A DNA stretch of 44,712 nucleotides from Candidatus Magasanikiibacteriota bacterium (GCA_002716765.1 PBBY01000006.1:1-44712), one strand, 5' to 3'; shown: positions 10,247-20,713, counted from the first letter of the stretch. The notes: generated by a model from the sequence alone, not told the origin. Program-made: numbers and translations.

Positions 10247-12094
10247 ATGATTGCTCACATTATTCCAATTAAGCGTGTTCAAAAACATATTACGTTTTTT
10301 GATTATCTTGTTCCAGAAGCATTGACACAAGATATTCGTATTGGTCAACTGGTGTCTATTCCACTAAGAAATACCGTTATCTTTGGTATTGTTTTTTCCC
10401 TTTCAAAAAAACCAGAAAAACAAGAATATGAAGTAAAAGAAATAGCTGCAATAATACACAGTATACCACTAGTGTCTCGGCAATATCTTCATATTATTCG
10501 TATTTTATCAGCGTGGTACGGTCTTGCAATGGGTACATTTTTATTACTTGCATTACTACCAATGCAAAAGAGAAAGTTACAGTCCATTACTCTTAAAAAT
10601 ATTCCGCCATATAAAAAGAAAGAGAAACCATTCGGTAAACTGCTGGATCATTTTTCTTATGAAAACAAAAAAGAACACGGGGAAAAACTCCAAAAATTAT
10701 GCAAAAAACAAACACTCATTTTGGTGCCAAAAAAGTCTCTTATGCCCGAAGTGTTTGCATCACTTACCAAAGAACAACAAAAATACACTGCTTTTTGGCA
10801 CAGCGACCTAACTAAAAAAGAACAGTTTTCTACATGGCTCAAAATCCGTAATGGCGAAGTAGATAATATTATTGGGACACGCAGTGCAATATTGTTACCC
10901 TTTTTTTCGCTCAAACACATTGTTATTGATTATGAGTATGACGAGCAACACAAACACTGGGATCAAACACCGCGGTTTTATACAAAAGATATTGCGTTAC
11001 TGATACAGCAAATATATAATACACCTATTACCTATTCTGGATATTCTGTGAGTCTTGCAGAATTTGCGCGTGGCACAATTCCTCAAAAAACAAAAGAGAC
11101 GCCAACAATAATTGACATGCGCAGCCAAAGAAGTAATCATAATTATTCTGTATTTTCAACGACAGTGGAAGAGGCTATTACCACCACAGAAGATGATGTG
11201 TTTTTATTTCTTAACAGACGAGGTTACGCCACATCTTATGGGTGCAGAGATTGTGGTTTTACGTTTTCTTGCACATCTTGTAACCTACCATTTATCTATC
11301 ATGAAAAAAGTAATACATTACAATGTCATTATTGTAAAACAAGCGCATCAATTGTATTTACTTGTCCAAAATGTGCATCTTCTGTAGTAAAACTCAAAGG
11401 TGCGGGAACCGAATTAGTAGAAACACAAGTCCGCAACAGTTTGCCGGAAAAACATAACCATGCTATTGTTCGTATTGATGCCGATGTCAATGACACAACA
11501 TATACAGACGAAAAAAAACCACGTATTCTTATTGGTACAGAAAAAGCTCTCCCGTTTATTCGGTGGAACAAAACACAACATATTGTTTTTATACATATTG
11601 ACCAACAGCTCGTAATCCCAGAATTTTCTGCACAAACACATATGTGGCACATGATTCAAGATGTCTTATACAGGAAAAAACCCACTAGCTCATTTTATAT
11701 ACAAACCATGAATCCTGAACATATTTTATTCCAAAGTCTGGCAGATCCAATACGCTTTTATACTCATGAAAACACACTTAGAAAACGCTTTAACTATCCA
11801 CCGCACACATATATTACTCGGTATTTTTATGGACATCAAAACGCACAAAAAGCAAAAGATGAAGCCGAGAAAGTATATCACATTCTGAATCAGACCTTGA
11901 CAAAAGCACAAAAAGATATTATACTTGAACGTCCATATGACATGCACCCAAAGTACTATAGAGGAAAATACTGGTTCTGTATCATAGCAAGAATGAATAA
12001 TACTACGTGGAAAAATGATCTTATTTGGCTCAATCGCTATATTCCACGACTTTGGCGCATAGACCCACATCCTATCTCACTCCTATCTCCATAA
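10247..12094 (+). CDS. priA: Primosomal protein N' (PriA) homolog, helicase motifs degenerate
   Basis: 615 aa; N-terminal DNA-binding-like domain FDYLVPEAL..IGQLVSIPLR; four zinc Cys pairs CRDC, CTSC, CHYC, CPKC; followed by def and fmt. Canonical Walker A and DEEH not recognisable. Confidence 0.8.
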   Translation: MIAHIIPIKRVQKHITFFDYLVPEALTQDIRIGQLVSIPLRNTVIFGIVFSLSKKPEKQEYEVKEIAAIIHSIPLVSRQYLHIIRILSAWYGLAMGTFLLLALLPMQKRKLQSITLKNIPPYKKKEKPFGKLLDHFSYENKKEHGEKLQKLCKKQTLILVPKKSLMPEVFASLTKEQQKYTAFWHSDLTKKEQFSTWLKIRNGEVDNIIGTRSAILLPFFSLKHIVIDYEYDEQHKHWDQTPRFYTKDIALLIQQIYNTPITYSGYSVSLAEFARGTIPQKTKETPTIIDMRSQRSNHNYSVFSTTVEEAITTTEDDVFLFLNRRGYATSYGCRDCGFTFSCTSCNLPFIYHEKSNTLQCHYCKTSASIVFTCPKCASSVVKLKGAGTELVETQVRNSLPEKHNHAIVRIDADVNDTTYTDEKKPRILIGTEKALPFIRWNKTQHIVFIHIDQQLVIPEFSAQTHMWHMIQDVLYRKKPTSSFYIQTMNPEHILFQSLADPIRFYTHENTLRKRFNYPPHTYITRYFYGHQNAQKAKDEAEKVYHILNQTLTKAQKDIILERPYDMHPKYYRGKYWFCIIARMNNTTWKNDLIWLNRYIPRLWRIDPHPISLLSP

Positions 12095-12099
12095 TATAT

Positions 12100-12609
12100 A
12101 TGCCACTTTCAATAGTTACCCACCCAAATCCAATCCTTAACACTCCCTCAAAAAACATTGCAGCAGACGTTGTGGTACAAAAAGATATGCAAACATTTAT
12201 TACTGACCTTACCGAAGCAATGTACAAATTTGATGGTGTTGGCTTGGCTGCACCACAGGTAGGAAAAAATATTCGGATGTTTGTGGTAGACTCCGATGCA
12301 TTAAAACATACAAAAATACTAAAAGGTACAGTTAACAAAGATAAACCATTTGTCGCGATCAATCCACAATGGACATTGTTAAGCAAAAAAACAAATTGGG
12401 ACTTAGAAGGTTGTTTATCGATACCAAATGTATACGGTAAAGTAAAACGATTCAGTGCTATTATTCTTGACTGCTTAGACAAAGATGGTAATACCGTTTC
12501 ACTTCAGGCAAAAGGTATGTCAGCAAGAGTAATCCAACACGAGACCGATCATGTTGATGGCGTACTTTTTATAGAAAAAGCAAAGAATTTACGTGAAATT
12601 ACCCATTAA
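12100..12609 (+). CDS. def: Peptide deformylase
   Basis: GVGLAAPQVG, EGCLSIPNVYG, QHETDHVDGVLF (HExxH). Start at MPLSIVTHPNPIL (12100) is preferred over ORF start 12025. Confidence 0.95.
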   Translation: MPLSIVTHPNPILNTPSKNIAADVVVQKDMQTFITDLTEAMYKFDGVGLAAPQVGKNIRMFVVDSDALKHTKILKGTVNKDKPFVAINPQWTLLSKKTNWDLEGCLSIPNVYGKVKRFSAIILDCLDKDGNTVSLQAKGMSARVIQHETDHVDGVLFIEKAKNLREITH

Positions 12610-12621
12610 TCAGTAAACTAT

Positions 12622-13545
12622 ATGAACCCCATTACGCTTTCATTTTTTGGTAGCCATGTTTTTGCGGTATCCATATTAGACGCTCTTATTGCCGCACCAA
12701 ATATAAAAGTAGCGTACATTATTACACAACCAGACAAGCCAGCTGGAAGAAAAAAAGAATTACAATCACCGCCAGTTAAAGTATTTGCACAAGCACATCC
12801 CAACATCCCCCTTTTTCAGCCAGAAACACTCAAAAACTATAACCTGCCCGACACACCAATTGATCTGTGTGTTGTTGCACAATATGGCAATATTATACCA
12901 GAGCGTATTATTACATCCCCAAAACATAACACACTCAACGTTCACACTTCCCTTTTACCACAATATCGTGGGGCTTCTCCTATTCAATCAGCATTAATAG
13001 ATGGACAAACCACAACCGGAGCTACTATAATGTGCATGGATAAAGGACTGGACACTGGACCGACACTTGCGCAAAAAGCGATAACCATAGATCCTGATGA
13101 CACGTATATAACGCTCAGCGAAAAACTTGCGACACTTAGTGCCAAACTCCTTATTACCACTATTCCAAAATACGTCACTGGCACAATTCTTCCACAAAAA
13201 CAAGATGAAAAAAAAGCAACACATTGCAAGCAAATAAAAAAAGAGGAAGGGCAAATAGATTGGGGAAAAACAGCTCAAGAAATATATAATAGATACAGAG
13301 GTTTATATTTTTGGCCAGGAATTTGGACCACATGGAATGGAAAGCGATTAAAACTCTTATCAATTGAACCCGCAACAGAGCAAGTGGCAATTGGCACTGC
13401 CAAAGTTATTCATGATATACTATATATTGGCTGCGCCAGTGGATCCATTCGTGTACACAAATTACACCTAGAGAATAAAAAAGCGATGGATACCACTGTC
13501 TTTCTAAAAGGAAATAGCACAATACACGGCGCGCAACTTGGATAA
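12622..13545 (+). CDS. fmt: Methionyl-tRNA formyltransferase
   Basis: 307 aa; LSFFGSHVFAVSILDAL, TQPDKPAGRKKELQSPPVK, NVHTSLLPQYRGASPIQSALIDG, DKGLDTGP. Confidence 0.95.
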   Translation: MNPITLSFFGSHVFAVSILDALIAAPNIKVAYIITQPDKPAGRKKELQSPPVKVFAQAHPNIPLFQPETLKNYNLPDTPIDLCVVAQYGNIIPERIITSPKHNTLNVHTSLLPQYRGASPIQSALIDGQTTTGATIMCMDKGLDTGPTLAQKAITIDPDDTYITLSEKLATLSAKLLITTIPKYVTGTILPQKQDEKKATHCKQIKKEEGQIDWGKTAQEIYNRYRGLYFWPGIWTTWNGKRLKLLSIEPATEQVAIGTAKVIHDILYIGCASGSIRVHKLHLENKKAMDTTVFLKGNSTIHGAQLG

Positions 13546-13566
13546 TGTATTCAATTTACCACCATT

Positions 13567-15060
13567 ATGCTGTATAGCACTTACCTCACCACCAAATCAA
13601 TTTGTAAGGATTGGTATACCTTGTATTTACTTCTTGGATTTCTGGGCATTCGCATTCTTTCATTCCTTCTTGCGGGTCACGCTATTATTCAAGGCATACT
13701 TGTGTTTGCTATAATAATGTTATTTAGTGTACTGTATTTTAAAAAACCCTACTATGCCTTTGGTCTGCTATTAGGAGAATTATTTCTTGGTGGTGCAGGG
13801 CATTTTTTAGAGCTTGGTGGACTTTCTTTACGTCTTCTATTATTGGGAACATTTGCTTTTTTGTGGATTATACACGGTCTTACAGAAAAGCACCTTAGAA
13901 AACGGCTCTACATTCCACATAAAATTTTTTACCTTCTTATCCCGCTATTACTCTCTGTTTTTCTTGCAATCATAATTGGTTTATCTCGACAAAATAATAT
14001 TACGGCAATTATACAAGACCTTATTCCGTTTGCCTTTTTACTTATTATTTTACCGGCATACCACATAATGCGTAAAGAACACCATCACCATCTTTTTATT
14101 AGACTGTTTATTGTATTTATTATTGGCTCTTTCCTTTTTGCTCTTGCAAACGAACTCCTCTTTTCTCTTGGAGTGGTCCACATTCATGGAGAATACTATA
14201 ATTGGTTCAGAGATGTTGCTGCAGGAAAAATAACATACATGAGTCTGGGATTTTTTCGAATTGTAGCACCGGAACACCTTTTTATCCCAATATTTACACT
14301 CATTATTGCATCACTACTTATGCGTGAGGAAAAACATCATGCATATTGGTATGTATTATTATTTTGTACCATTACCATTTTAGTCCTTAACTTTTCTCGT
14401 GCATATATTCTTGGTACGCTCGTAGGATTATGTATACTAAAATATTCTCATTCGTGGAAAAGATGGGTAGAAGTATGTGTCATGAGCATTGGATTATTTT
14501 TTATTTCGTTTATTGCAATAAATATATTTGTTAGCAGCGGTCTTTCTTCTGGTTCCGACATGCTAAAACAACGAGCAAAAAGTTTTACTTCACCAGAAAC
14601 CGAAATTAGTACCAGTACCAGAACTGCACTTCTTTCTCCTATTATAGAAAAAATTAAACAACAACCCTTTTTTGGCTCTGGACTTGGTAGTACGGTTCGA
14701 TTCTACGACCCAAATAAACAAAAATTTGTTACCACCACACAAATGGACTGGGGTTATTTAGAGCTTATTGTAGAAATTGGCATACTTGGTCTTATTTTCT
14801 ACTTAACTCTTATAGGTTTTATTCTCTATGAATTACACCATCACATTACCCACATCCATGATCACCAACATTTTTATGTAGGTGTTTTGGCAAGTGTTTT
14901 TGCAATTCTTGCAATTCATATGTTTACTCCGGCCTTATTCCATGTACTTGGTGTTGTGTATCTGGCTCTTGTTATTGCATTTATTACCCAATCACGAGAT
15001 ATTATTCACCACATAACCAGTCTTCTTTACCGAATCTTTCGTAAAATACGCCACCAATAA
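13567..15060 (+). CDS. O-antigen ligase / Wzy-like polysaccharide polymerase, multi-pass membrane protein
   Basis: 497 aa; many TM segments; PFFGSGLGSTVRFYDPNKQ..MDWGYLELIVEIGILGLI, typical Wzy_C (O-antigen ligase) region. Confidence 0.8.
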   Translation: MLYSTYLTTKSICKDWYTLYLLLGFLGIRILSFLLAGHAIIQGILVFAIIMLFSVLYFKKPYYAFGLLLGELFLGGAGHFLELGGLSLRLLLLGTFAFLWIIHGLTEKHLRKRLYIPHKIFYLLIPLLLSVFLAIIIGLSRQNNITAIIQDLIPFAFLLIILPAYHIMRKEHHHHLFIRLFIVFIIGSFLFALANELLFSLGVVHIHGEYYNWFRDVAAGKITYMSLGFFRIVAPEHLFIPIFTLIIASLLMREEKHHAYWYVLLFCTITILVLNFSRAYILGTLVGLCILKYSHSWKRWVEVCVMSIGLFFISFIAINIFVSSGLSSGSDMLKQRAKSFTSPETEISTSTRTALLSPIIEKIKQQPFFGSGLGSTVRFYDPNKQKFVTTTQMDWGYLELIVEIGILGLIFYLTLIGFILYELHHHITHIHDHQHFYVGVLASVFAILAIHMFTPALFHVLGVVYLALVIAFITQSRDIIHHITSLLYRIFRKIRHQ

Positions 15061-15064
15061 ATGA

Positions 15065-15829
15065 TTAATCTAATTGATGTTTTTTACATATTTCAGCTTT
15101 TGCTGTTTCAAATTGCCTTACTCGCTTTTTTATACCGGGAAGATATTTCCATGGCACAGCATAAGCACATCGCGGAAGCCAACTGCTTATGCCATATTTA
15201 TGAGGAATGGCACGAAACAAATACATGTTTACCCAGACACCTTTTTTTCCTTTTTTTGCCAAAGTAAGCCACAGATCCCAATCCTGAAACCTATGTAAAC
15301 CTGAATCAAAACCAGGAAAATCACTATGCCGGATTAATGACATGGTAGAAATATAATTTCTTTGTTGTAACACCTTATAATTAAATGCCTGAGATGGCAT
15401 TTTTTTCTTACCAAAATAAAAATTACAATAGGCAAAAGCACATTCTGGCTGCTGCTTTAGTGCTACATATAGGCGCTCTACCATATATGGTCGACCAATA
15501 ACGTCAGCATCCCAAAAAATCACAAACTCTCCTGAAGCATAAGAAAATCCTTTATTGCGTGCCGCTGCTGCTCCCGCGTTTTCTTGTCTGTGCACCTGCA
15601 GTGGAATATTACCTCCCTTTTTTTGTTGATTATCCTCCTGATACGCAAAACCTAGTGCAGTTATTTGTGCTTTTTCTTGCTCAATCGGTATTTTTGATCC
15701 ATCGTCTATGATAATTACCTCAATATTATTATGGGTTTGTGCAGCAATAGAAGATAATGCGCGATGTAATACTTTTTGTTGATTATATACCGGAATAATA
15801 ATACTAATGCGTGGAAGTGTTTCTACCAT
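15065..15829 (-). CDS. Glycosyltransferase family 2
   Basis: 254 aa; ISIIIPVYNQQKVLHRALSSIAAQTHNNIEVIIIDDGS; FVIFWDADVI. Confidence 0.9.
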   Translation of the reverse strand: MVETLPRISIIIPVYNQQKVLHRALSSIAAQTHNNIEVIIIDDGSKIPIEQEKAQITALGFAYQEDNQQKKGGNIPLQVHRQENAGAAAARNKGFSYASGEFVIFWDADVIGRPYMVERLYVALKQQPECAFAYCNFYFGKKKMPSQAFNYKVLQQRNYISTMSLIRHSDFPGFDSGLHRFQDWDLWLTLAKKGKKGVWVNMYLFRAIPHKYGISSWLPRCAYAVPWKYLPGIKKRVRQFETAKAEICKKHQLD

Positions 15830-15831
15830 AT

Positions 15832-16968
15832 TTACAATAAGTCAGAAATACGAGCTATTTGTTTTTCCCACTGAAATTCTTCTGCCATGCGTCTTTTTCC
15901 TGCAGCACCCAATGTTTGTGCTGCATCTGGATCAGCCAAAAGCGAAATAATGCTTTTTTTAATCTGGTCATGCTGTTGATACACATCTATAACCATACCT
16001 GTTTTTTGATCTATTACCGCTTCTTCCACTCCCCCACTTTTTCCAGCAATTACGGGCAAGCCCGTTGCAGCTGCTTCTAAAAATACTAAACCAAGCCCTT
16101 CTTCTTTTCCGCGATACGGATGAGTGAGCAATACAAAAAGATCGGCCAAATAATAAAATTTCTTTACTTCATTGTGTGGAACTTCTCCTACAAAACGCAC
16201 ATTATTTTGTAAATTGTGTTGTATAATACTAGCAAAGACTTCTTTTTTCTTTGGACCATCACCAATAATAAACCACACAACATGCGGCACATCTTGTACA
16301 ATTTCTGCCATTGAGCGGACAAGATGTGAATAGCCTTTTCCATAATCAAGACGAGAGGCTGACAAAATAACCTTTTTTCCTTCAAGTGCATACACATGCC
16401 GCAACCGCTCTATTTCTTCTTTTGGCGGTGGCGTAAAAAAGTCTTTATCTGGACATGGATAGACCACACGTACTTTTTTAGATAAATGCGGTAATACCGT
16501 TAATAAACGCAATGAAAGGTTTTTACTGTTTACAATAATAGATTCTGCTTGCAAGGACACAGTTAATGCCAAAAAGCGTTTTCTTTTTTTTGCCCCGGCC
16601 GCCGCAATATCGGTCCCGTGAGAAAATATAATATATGGAATATGTAGTAACTTTTTTATGATCCAAGCAATATAACCGACTGGTAAAATATGGTGAACAT
16701 GAATCACTTCAATATGCTCTTTTTTTACAATGCGCCAAACCTGAAAAAAAAGACGTATCCATCTTGGCCATAAAAATGGTGGGAAGTAGAGATTTTTTCG
16801 TATAACTTTATATAACTTTTTTTTGTCGAAATCTTTTGCATTGTTATGTTTTGGCGCAAGCACCACAACACGCTCTGGAGAAAGCGATGAAGCGACCTGA
16901 TCAACATATGTTGCAATTCCTCCCACAATTGGTGGAAATTCCAATGTAATAATAAGCGTTCTTTTCAT
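15832..16968 (-). CDS. Glycosyltransferase family 4
   Basis: MKRTLIITLEFPPIVGGIATYVDQV, VILSASRLDYGKGYSHLV, EGLGLVFLEAAATGLPVIAGKSGGVEEAV. Start at internal Met 16968 preferred over 17010. Confidence 0.9.
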   Translation of the reverse strand: MKRTLIITLEFPPIVGGIATYVDQVASSLSPERVVVLAPKHNNAKDFDKKKLYKVIRKNLYFPPFLWPRWIRLFFQVWRIVKKEHIEVIHVHHILPVGYIAWIIKKLLHIPYIIFSHGTDIAAAGAKKRKRFLALTVSLQAESIIVNSKNLSLRLLTVLPHLSKKVRVVYPCPDKDFFTPPPKEEIERLRHVYALEGKKVILSASRLDYGKGYSHLVRSMAEIVQDVPHVVWFIIGDGPKKKEVFASIIQHNLQNNVRFVGEVPHNEVKKFYYLADLFVLLTHPYRGKEEGLGLVFLEAAATGLPVIAGKSGGVEEAVIDQKTGMVIDVYQQHDQIKKSIISLLADPDAAQTLGAAGKRRMAEEFQWEKQIARISDLL

Positions 16969-16972
16969 AAAA

Positions 16973-18403
16973 TTATTGCTTAAATACTTGGCGAATAGTC
17001 GTATATTCACGTGGTTTAATTACGTGTGTACTATAAATCATTATAGGATAAATCACAATACCTATCAGAATCGCAAAAAGGAAGTGTGCCACAGTGTTTA
17101 TATACCAAACAACACCTCCCATAACTGCGGCTGATAATGTAATCTTGCTAAAAGTTGTTAGTAAATACGAATAGTTTAACGATGTAATACGAGCAACAAA
17201 CACAAAACCAATACTGCTGAGCAATACATTCCCAATAAGGGCAGAAATAGCCGCACCAGTCACACCAATTTTTGGAATAAGTATAATATTGAATACAATA
17301 TTTATGAGTAATACACTTCCGACTATTTTAGTTTGTGTGGTCTGCCTATTACACGCATTAAGTAATGCACCAATCGGAAAACTAATAAAGGAAAAAATAA
17401 TGCTCGATATTAATACCTGCAACGGCACAACTGCACCTGCGTACTCACTAGTATACAACAAAAGAATTATATCAGATGACAGAATACCAATACCAACCGC
17501 AATCGGAAACGCAATAAGGAGTAAATATGTTATAGTATACTCAAATGTACGCGCGAGCTTTTTATTATCTTGTACAAAATAAGCACTAAATCGTGGATAT
17601 ACTGTCGCAATAAGCGCAATAGGAATAAACTGAAACGCAAAGGCTATTTTATATGGGATAGCGTATAAACCAACCGCAATATCTCCGAGTATCCGTGATA
17701 ACAGCATTGAGTCAATGTACGAATATACGCGCGCAAAAATTCCTGCCAAAGCAAATGGAACAGCAATACGAAACAAGTAGACAAAAATTTTCTTATTCCA
17801 TTGTGGCACAAACCGTATATAATATTTTTTGTATAATATCCAACAAACAAAACAAGCATTCAGTACACTTGGTATAGTAAATGCCAAAATAAGATATATA
17901 AGCGGCAATTTAAATAACAAAAAGCTTATTCCCATAATTAAGGTGAGTATTTGACTACACACAATACCAACTGCTTCAAAACGTAAATCACCTAAAGCAC
18001 GTAATATGCCGTACATGGTAATATGAAAAGAGTCAAAAATCATGGTAATTCCGGCCAAATACACTAACTGCCTTGTTTGATCTGGATATCCAAGTCCTTT
18101 TATGGTTATCACCACAGCAATATATACAAGCGTGGCTAAAACCAGTTTAGTAGAAACAATAGTAGAAAAGTACGCTTGAATTTTTTCTCGCATTTTTGCC
18201 CCTTCTCTGATTAATACATTTGTAACACCTAAATCTATAAAAATAACAAAAATAGCAACAAAAGACAGGGAAAAGAAGTATTTCCCCAAATCTTCTGCAC
18301 CAACCATTCGTGCAATAAGCGTAAAATAGAAAAAAGCCACCACCTTTTGCCCGATTGATGCAAGAGTCATAATACTGGTATTTTTTGCAATGGATTGAGT
18401 CAT
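16973..18403 (-). CDS. Polysaccharide flippase (Wzx/MATE-like)
   Basis: 476 aa; about 12 TM-like segments; KNTSIMTLASIGQKVVAFFYFTLIARMVGAEDLGKYFFSLSFV. Confidence 0.85.
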   Translation of the reverse strand: MTQSIAKNTSIMTLASIGQKVVAFFYFTLIARMVGAEDLGKYFFSLSFVAIFVIFIDLGVTNVLIREGAKMREKIQAYFSTIVSTKLVLATLVYIAVVITIKGLGYPDQTRQLVYLAGITMIFDSFHITMYGILRALGDLRFEAVGIVCSQILTLIMGISFLLFKLPLIYLILAFTIPSVLNACFVCWILYKKYYIRFVPQWNKKIFVYLFRIAVPFALAGIFARVYSYIDSMLLSRILGDIAVGLYAIPYKIAFAFQFIPIALIATVYPRFSAYFVQDNKKLARTFEYTITYLLLIAFPIAVGIGILSSDIILLLYTSEYAGAVVPLQVLISSIIFSFISFPIGALLNACNRQTTQTKIVGSVLLINIVFNIILIPKIGVTGAAISALIGNVLLSSIGFVFVARITSLNYSYLLTTFSKITLSAAVMGGVVWYINTVAHFLFAILIGIVIYPIMIYSTHVIKPREYTTIRQVFKQ

Positions 18404-18475
18404 ATATACCTAATGATACGCAAAATATGAATATATTTCAATGGAAGTATACCACAAAATGACTCATATTTTATA

Positions 18476-18504
18476 TTGACAAACAGCATACCGCATGGTA
18501 TACT
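18476..18504 (+). promoter_or_regulatory. Sigma70-like promoter for rny
   Basis: TTGACA (18476-18481), 17 bp spacer, TATACT (18499-18504). Confidence 0.75.
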
Positions 18505-18732
18505 CTAAATAGATAACTTTATTCACAACATAGGATTTTTAACCAGAGAAGACACGAACAAACTATTACCCGTAATATTTTATGCCGTATTATTTAAATA
18601 CTTATTCTACACAGTATTCCTATAACAAAAATACTACTATTTTTTTGTTTTTATAATACTTTTTTTATTATTCGAGTAATTTTCAGATCATAAGGTTAAT
18701 CATTCCTATACGTTTTATTATAGGATTTTTTT

Positions 18733-20247
18733 ATGGAAATATTATTACCCATTCTTGCGGCAGCAATTGGTATTTATGTGGGGTACATATGGAGAAAACA
18801 AACCGCACAAGCAAAAGCAAACTCAATAGAGGCGCTTGCGGAAAAAAGACTCATTGAGGTAAAAAACAAAGAGCAAAATATTATACTAAAAGCAAAAGAA
18901 CAAGCAATACAAACCATCGATGAAGCAAAAAAAGAAGAAGAAGCCAGAAGAAAAGACATAGAAAATACACGAAAACGGCTCGAAAACCGCGAAAGTTTAT
19001 TTGATAAAAAAATAATTGACTTTGATAACAGAAAGGTAAAACTGGAAGAAAAAGCAAAGCAAATTCAAGATATTAAGGTAAAAATAGATGAGGCACATAA
19101 TGCGGCAATAAAAAAACTTGAAGAGGTGGCGAATTATTCGAAAGACGAAGCAAAAGCTGTATTATTAGAAAAGGTAGAAGAAGAGTCAAAAGACGATCTA
19201 CTTAATTTTAAAATGAAGCTGGACCAACGTACTCGTGAAGAAATTGAGGAAAAAGCAAAGAGTGTTATTGTTGGTTGTATGCAAAGAACGGCTTGTAACC
19301 ACGCGGCAGAAACAACCGGAACTATGTTTACCTTACCAAGCGAAGAAATGAAAGGAAGGATTATTGGTAAAGAAGGGCGAAATATTAAAACTATCGAAAA
19401 AATGACTGGGTGTGAACTTATTATAGACGAAACACCAGAAATGTTAGTCATTTCAAGTTTTTCCCCAATCCGCAGAAAAGTGTGTCAACTTGCACTAGAG
19501 AAACTCATCACCGATGGCCGAATCCAGCCAGCAAAAATAGAAGAATACATAGACGCAGCAAAAAAAGATTTAGCCGTTGATTTACGAAAGAGTGGTGAAG
19601 CAGCATTGCAAAAAATGGGTATTATAGGTATGGACCCTAAACTAGTTTCTATTGTTGGTCGCCTAAAATACCGCACCAGTTACGGACAAAACGTCTTAAA
19701 CCACAGTATTGAAGTAGGGTATTTGGCCGGACTTATGGCAGAAGAAGTTGGTATGGACCCAGCAAAAGCAAGAAAAGGTGGTTTTTTCCACGACATTGGA
19801 AAAGCGATAGACCACGAAACCCAAGGATCTCACACAGAAATTGGTCATACCATTTTAAAGAAATTTAATGTAGACAATGACACAGCCGAAGTAGCACTTA
19901 CCCATCACGACACCAACCCACCGCTTCTTCTTACAAAACTGTGTATGGCTGCTGACGCTATTTCCGCTTCTCGAGTTGGTGCTAGACGAGACACTTTCGA
20001 ACAATATGTTGCCCGCTTAGAAGAATTAGAAGGAACAGCAAAAGATTTTCCTGGTGTAGACAAGGTTTACGCTATTCAGGCTGGAAGAGAGATTAGAATT
20101 TTCGTTAATCCAAAAGATATCGATGACTACCAATCATATACATTGGCCAAAGATATTGCTAGAAAAATAGAAAGTGAATTGCAATATCCAGGAGAAATCA
20201 AAGTAAATGTCATAAGAGAATCACGAACCATAGAATACGCAAGATAA
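18733..20247 (+). CDS. rny: Ribonuclease Y
   Basis: 504 aa; N-terminal TM plus coiled coil, KH domain GRIIGKEGRNIKTIEKMTGCELIIDETPE, HD domain GGFFHDIGKAIDHE. Confidence 0.95.
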   Translation: MEILLPILAAAIGIYVGYIWRKQTAQAKANSIEALAEKRLIEVKNKEQNIILKAKEQAIQTIDEAKKEEEARRKDIENTRKRLENRESLFDKKIIDFDNRKVKLEEKAKQIQDIKVKIDEAHNAAIKKLEEVANYSKDEAKAVLLEKVEEESKDDLLNFKMKLDQRTREEIEEKAKSVIVGCMQRTACNHAAETTGTMFTLPSEEMKGRIIGKEGRNIKTIEKMTGCELIIDETPEMLVISSFSPIRRKVCQLALEKLITDGRIQPAKIEEYIDAAKKDLAVDLRKSGEAALQKMGIIGMDPKLVSIVGRLKYRTSYGQNVLNHSIEVGYLAGLMAEEVGMDPAKARKGGFFHDIGKAIDHETQGSHTEIGHTILKKFNVDNDTAEVALTHHDTNPPLLLTKLCMAADAISASRVGARRDTFEQYVARLEELEGTAKDFPGVDKVYAIQAGREIRIFVNPKDIDDYQSYTLAKDIARKIESELQYPGEIKVNVIRESRTIEYAR

Positions 20248-20248
20248 C

Positions 20249-20281
20249 AAAAAAACCTCCACATTTATTGGGAGGTTTTTT
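20249..20281 (+). terminator. Intrinsic terminator after rny
   Basis: AAAAAACCTCC-loop-GGAGGTTTTTT hairpin directly after the rny stop. Confidence 0.8.
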
Positions 20282-20310
20282 ATTCATCAACAACTTAAAA
20301 AATAGCTTTG

Positions 20311-20339
20311 TTGACACTAGTTTATAAATATCGTACAAT
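20311..20339 (+). promoter_or_regulatory. Sigma70-like promoter for the HU gene
   Basis: TTGACA (20311-20316), 17 bp spacer, TACAAT (20334-20339). Confidence 0.7.
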
Positions 20340-20370
20340 AGAAATACTATTATATACATAATACACTTCT

Positions 20371-20706
20371 ATGAACAAAGCAGCACTTGCACAAGCCATA
20401 GCAGATCGCATTAACATCTCAAAAAAAGATGCAGAAGATATGGTAGGTGCATTCGTTGACATCACTATAACAGAATTACAAAATGGCGGTAGCGTAAACA
20501 TAGCCGGTTTTGGCCAGTTTAGTGCCAAAACACGCGCAGGAAGAATTGGTGTAAACCCACAAAACCCATCAGAAAAAATCACCATACCTCCAGTAGTCGT
20601 ACCAAAATTTAAAGCAGGAAAGGCGCTCAAAGATTCTCTTAAAGGAAAACGAGATGCACCACCAGCTTTTCCTTCTCCTTCACAATCTCCTTGGCACACA
20701 TTGTAA
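20371..20706 (+). CDS. HU-family DNA-binding protein
   Basis: 111 aa; MNKAALAQAIADRINISKKDAEDMVGAFVDIITEL-like, GSVNIAGFGQFSAKTRAGRIGVNPQNPSEKITIP. Confidence 0.93.
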   Translation: MNKAALAQAIADRINISKKDAEDMVGAFVDITITELQNGGSVNIAGFGQFSAKTRAGRIGVNPQNPSEKITIPPVVVPKFKAGKALKDSLKGKRDAPPAFPSPSQSPWHTL

Positions 20707-20713
20707 AACACAT

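Noticed and set aside
10247-12094. priA as pseudogene
   Set aside because: 615-aa frame is uninterrupted, zinc cysteines are preserved and synteny with def-fmt is kept; degeneration is confined to ATPase motifs.
15061-15298. Plus-strand ORFs 15061-15267 and 15074-15298
   Set aside because: Antisense to a clear GT2 gene (15065-15829, minus), no domain support.
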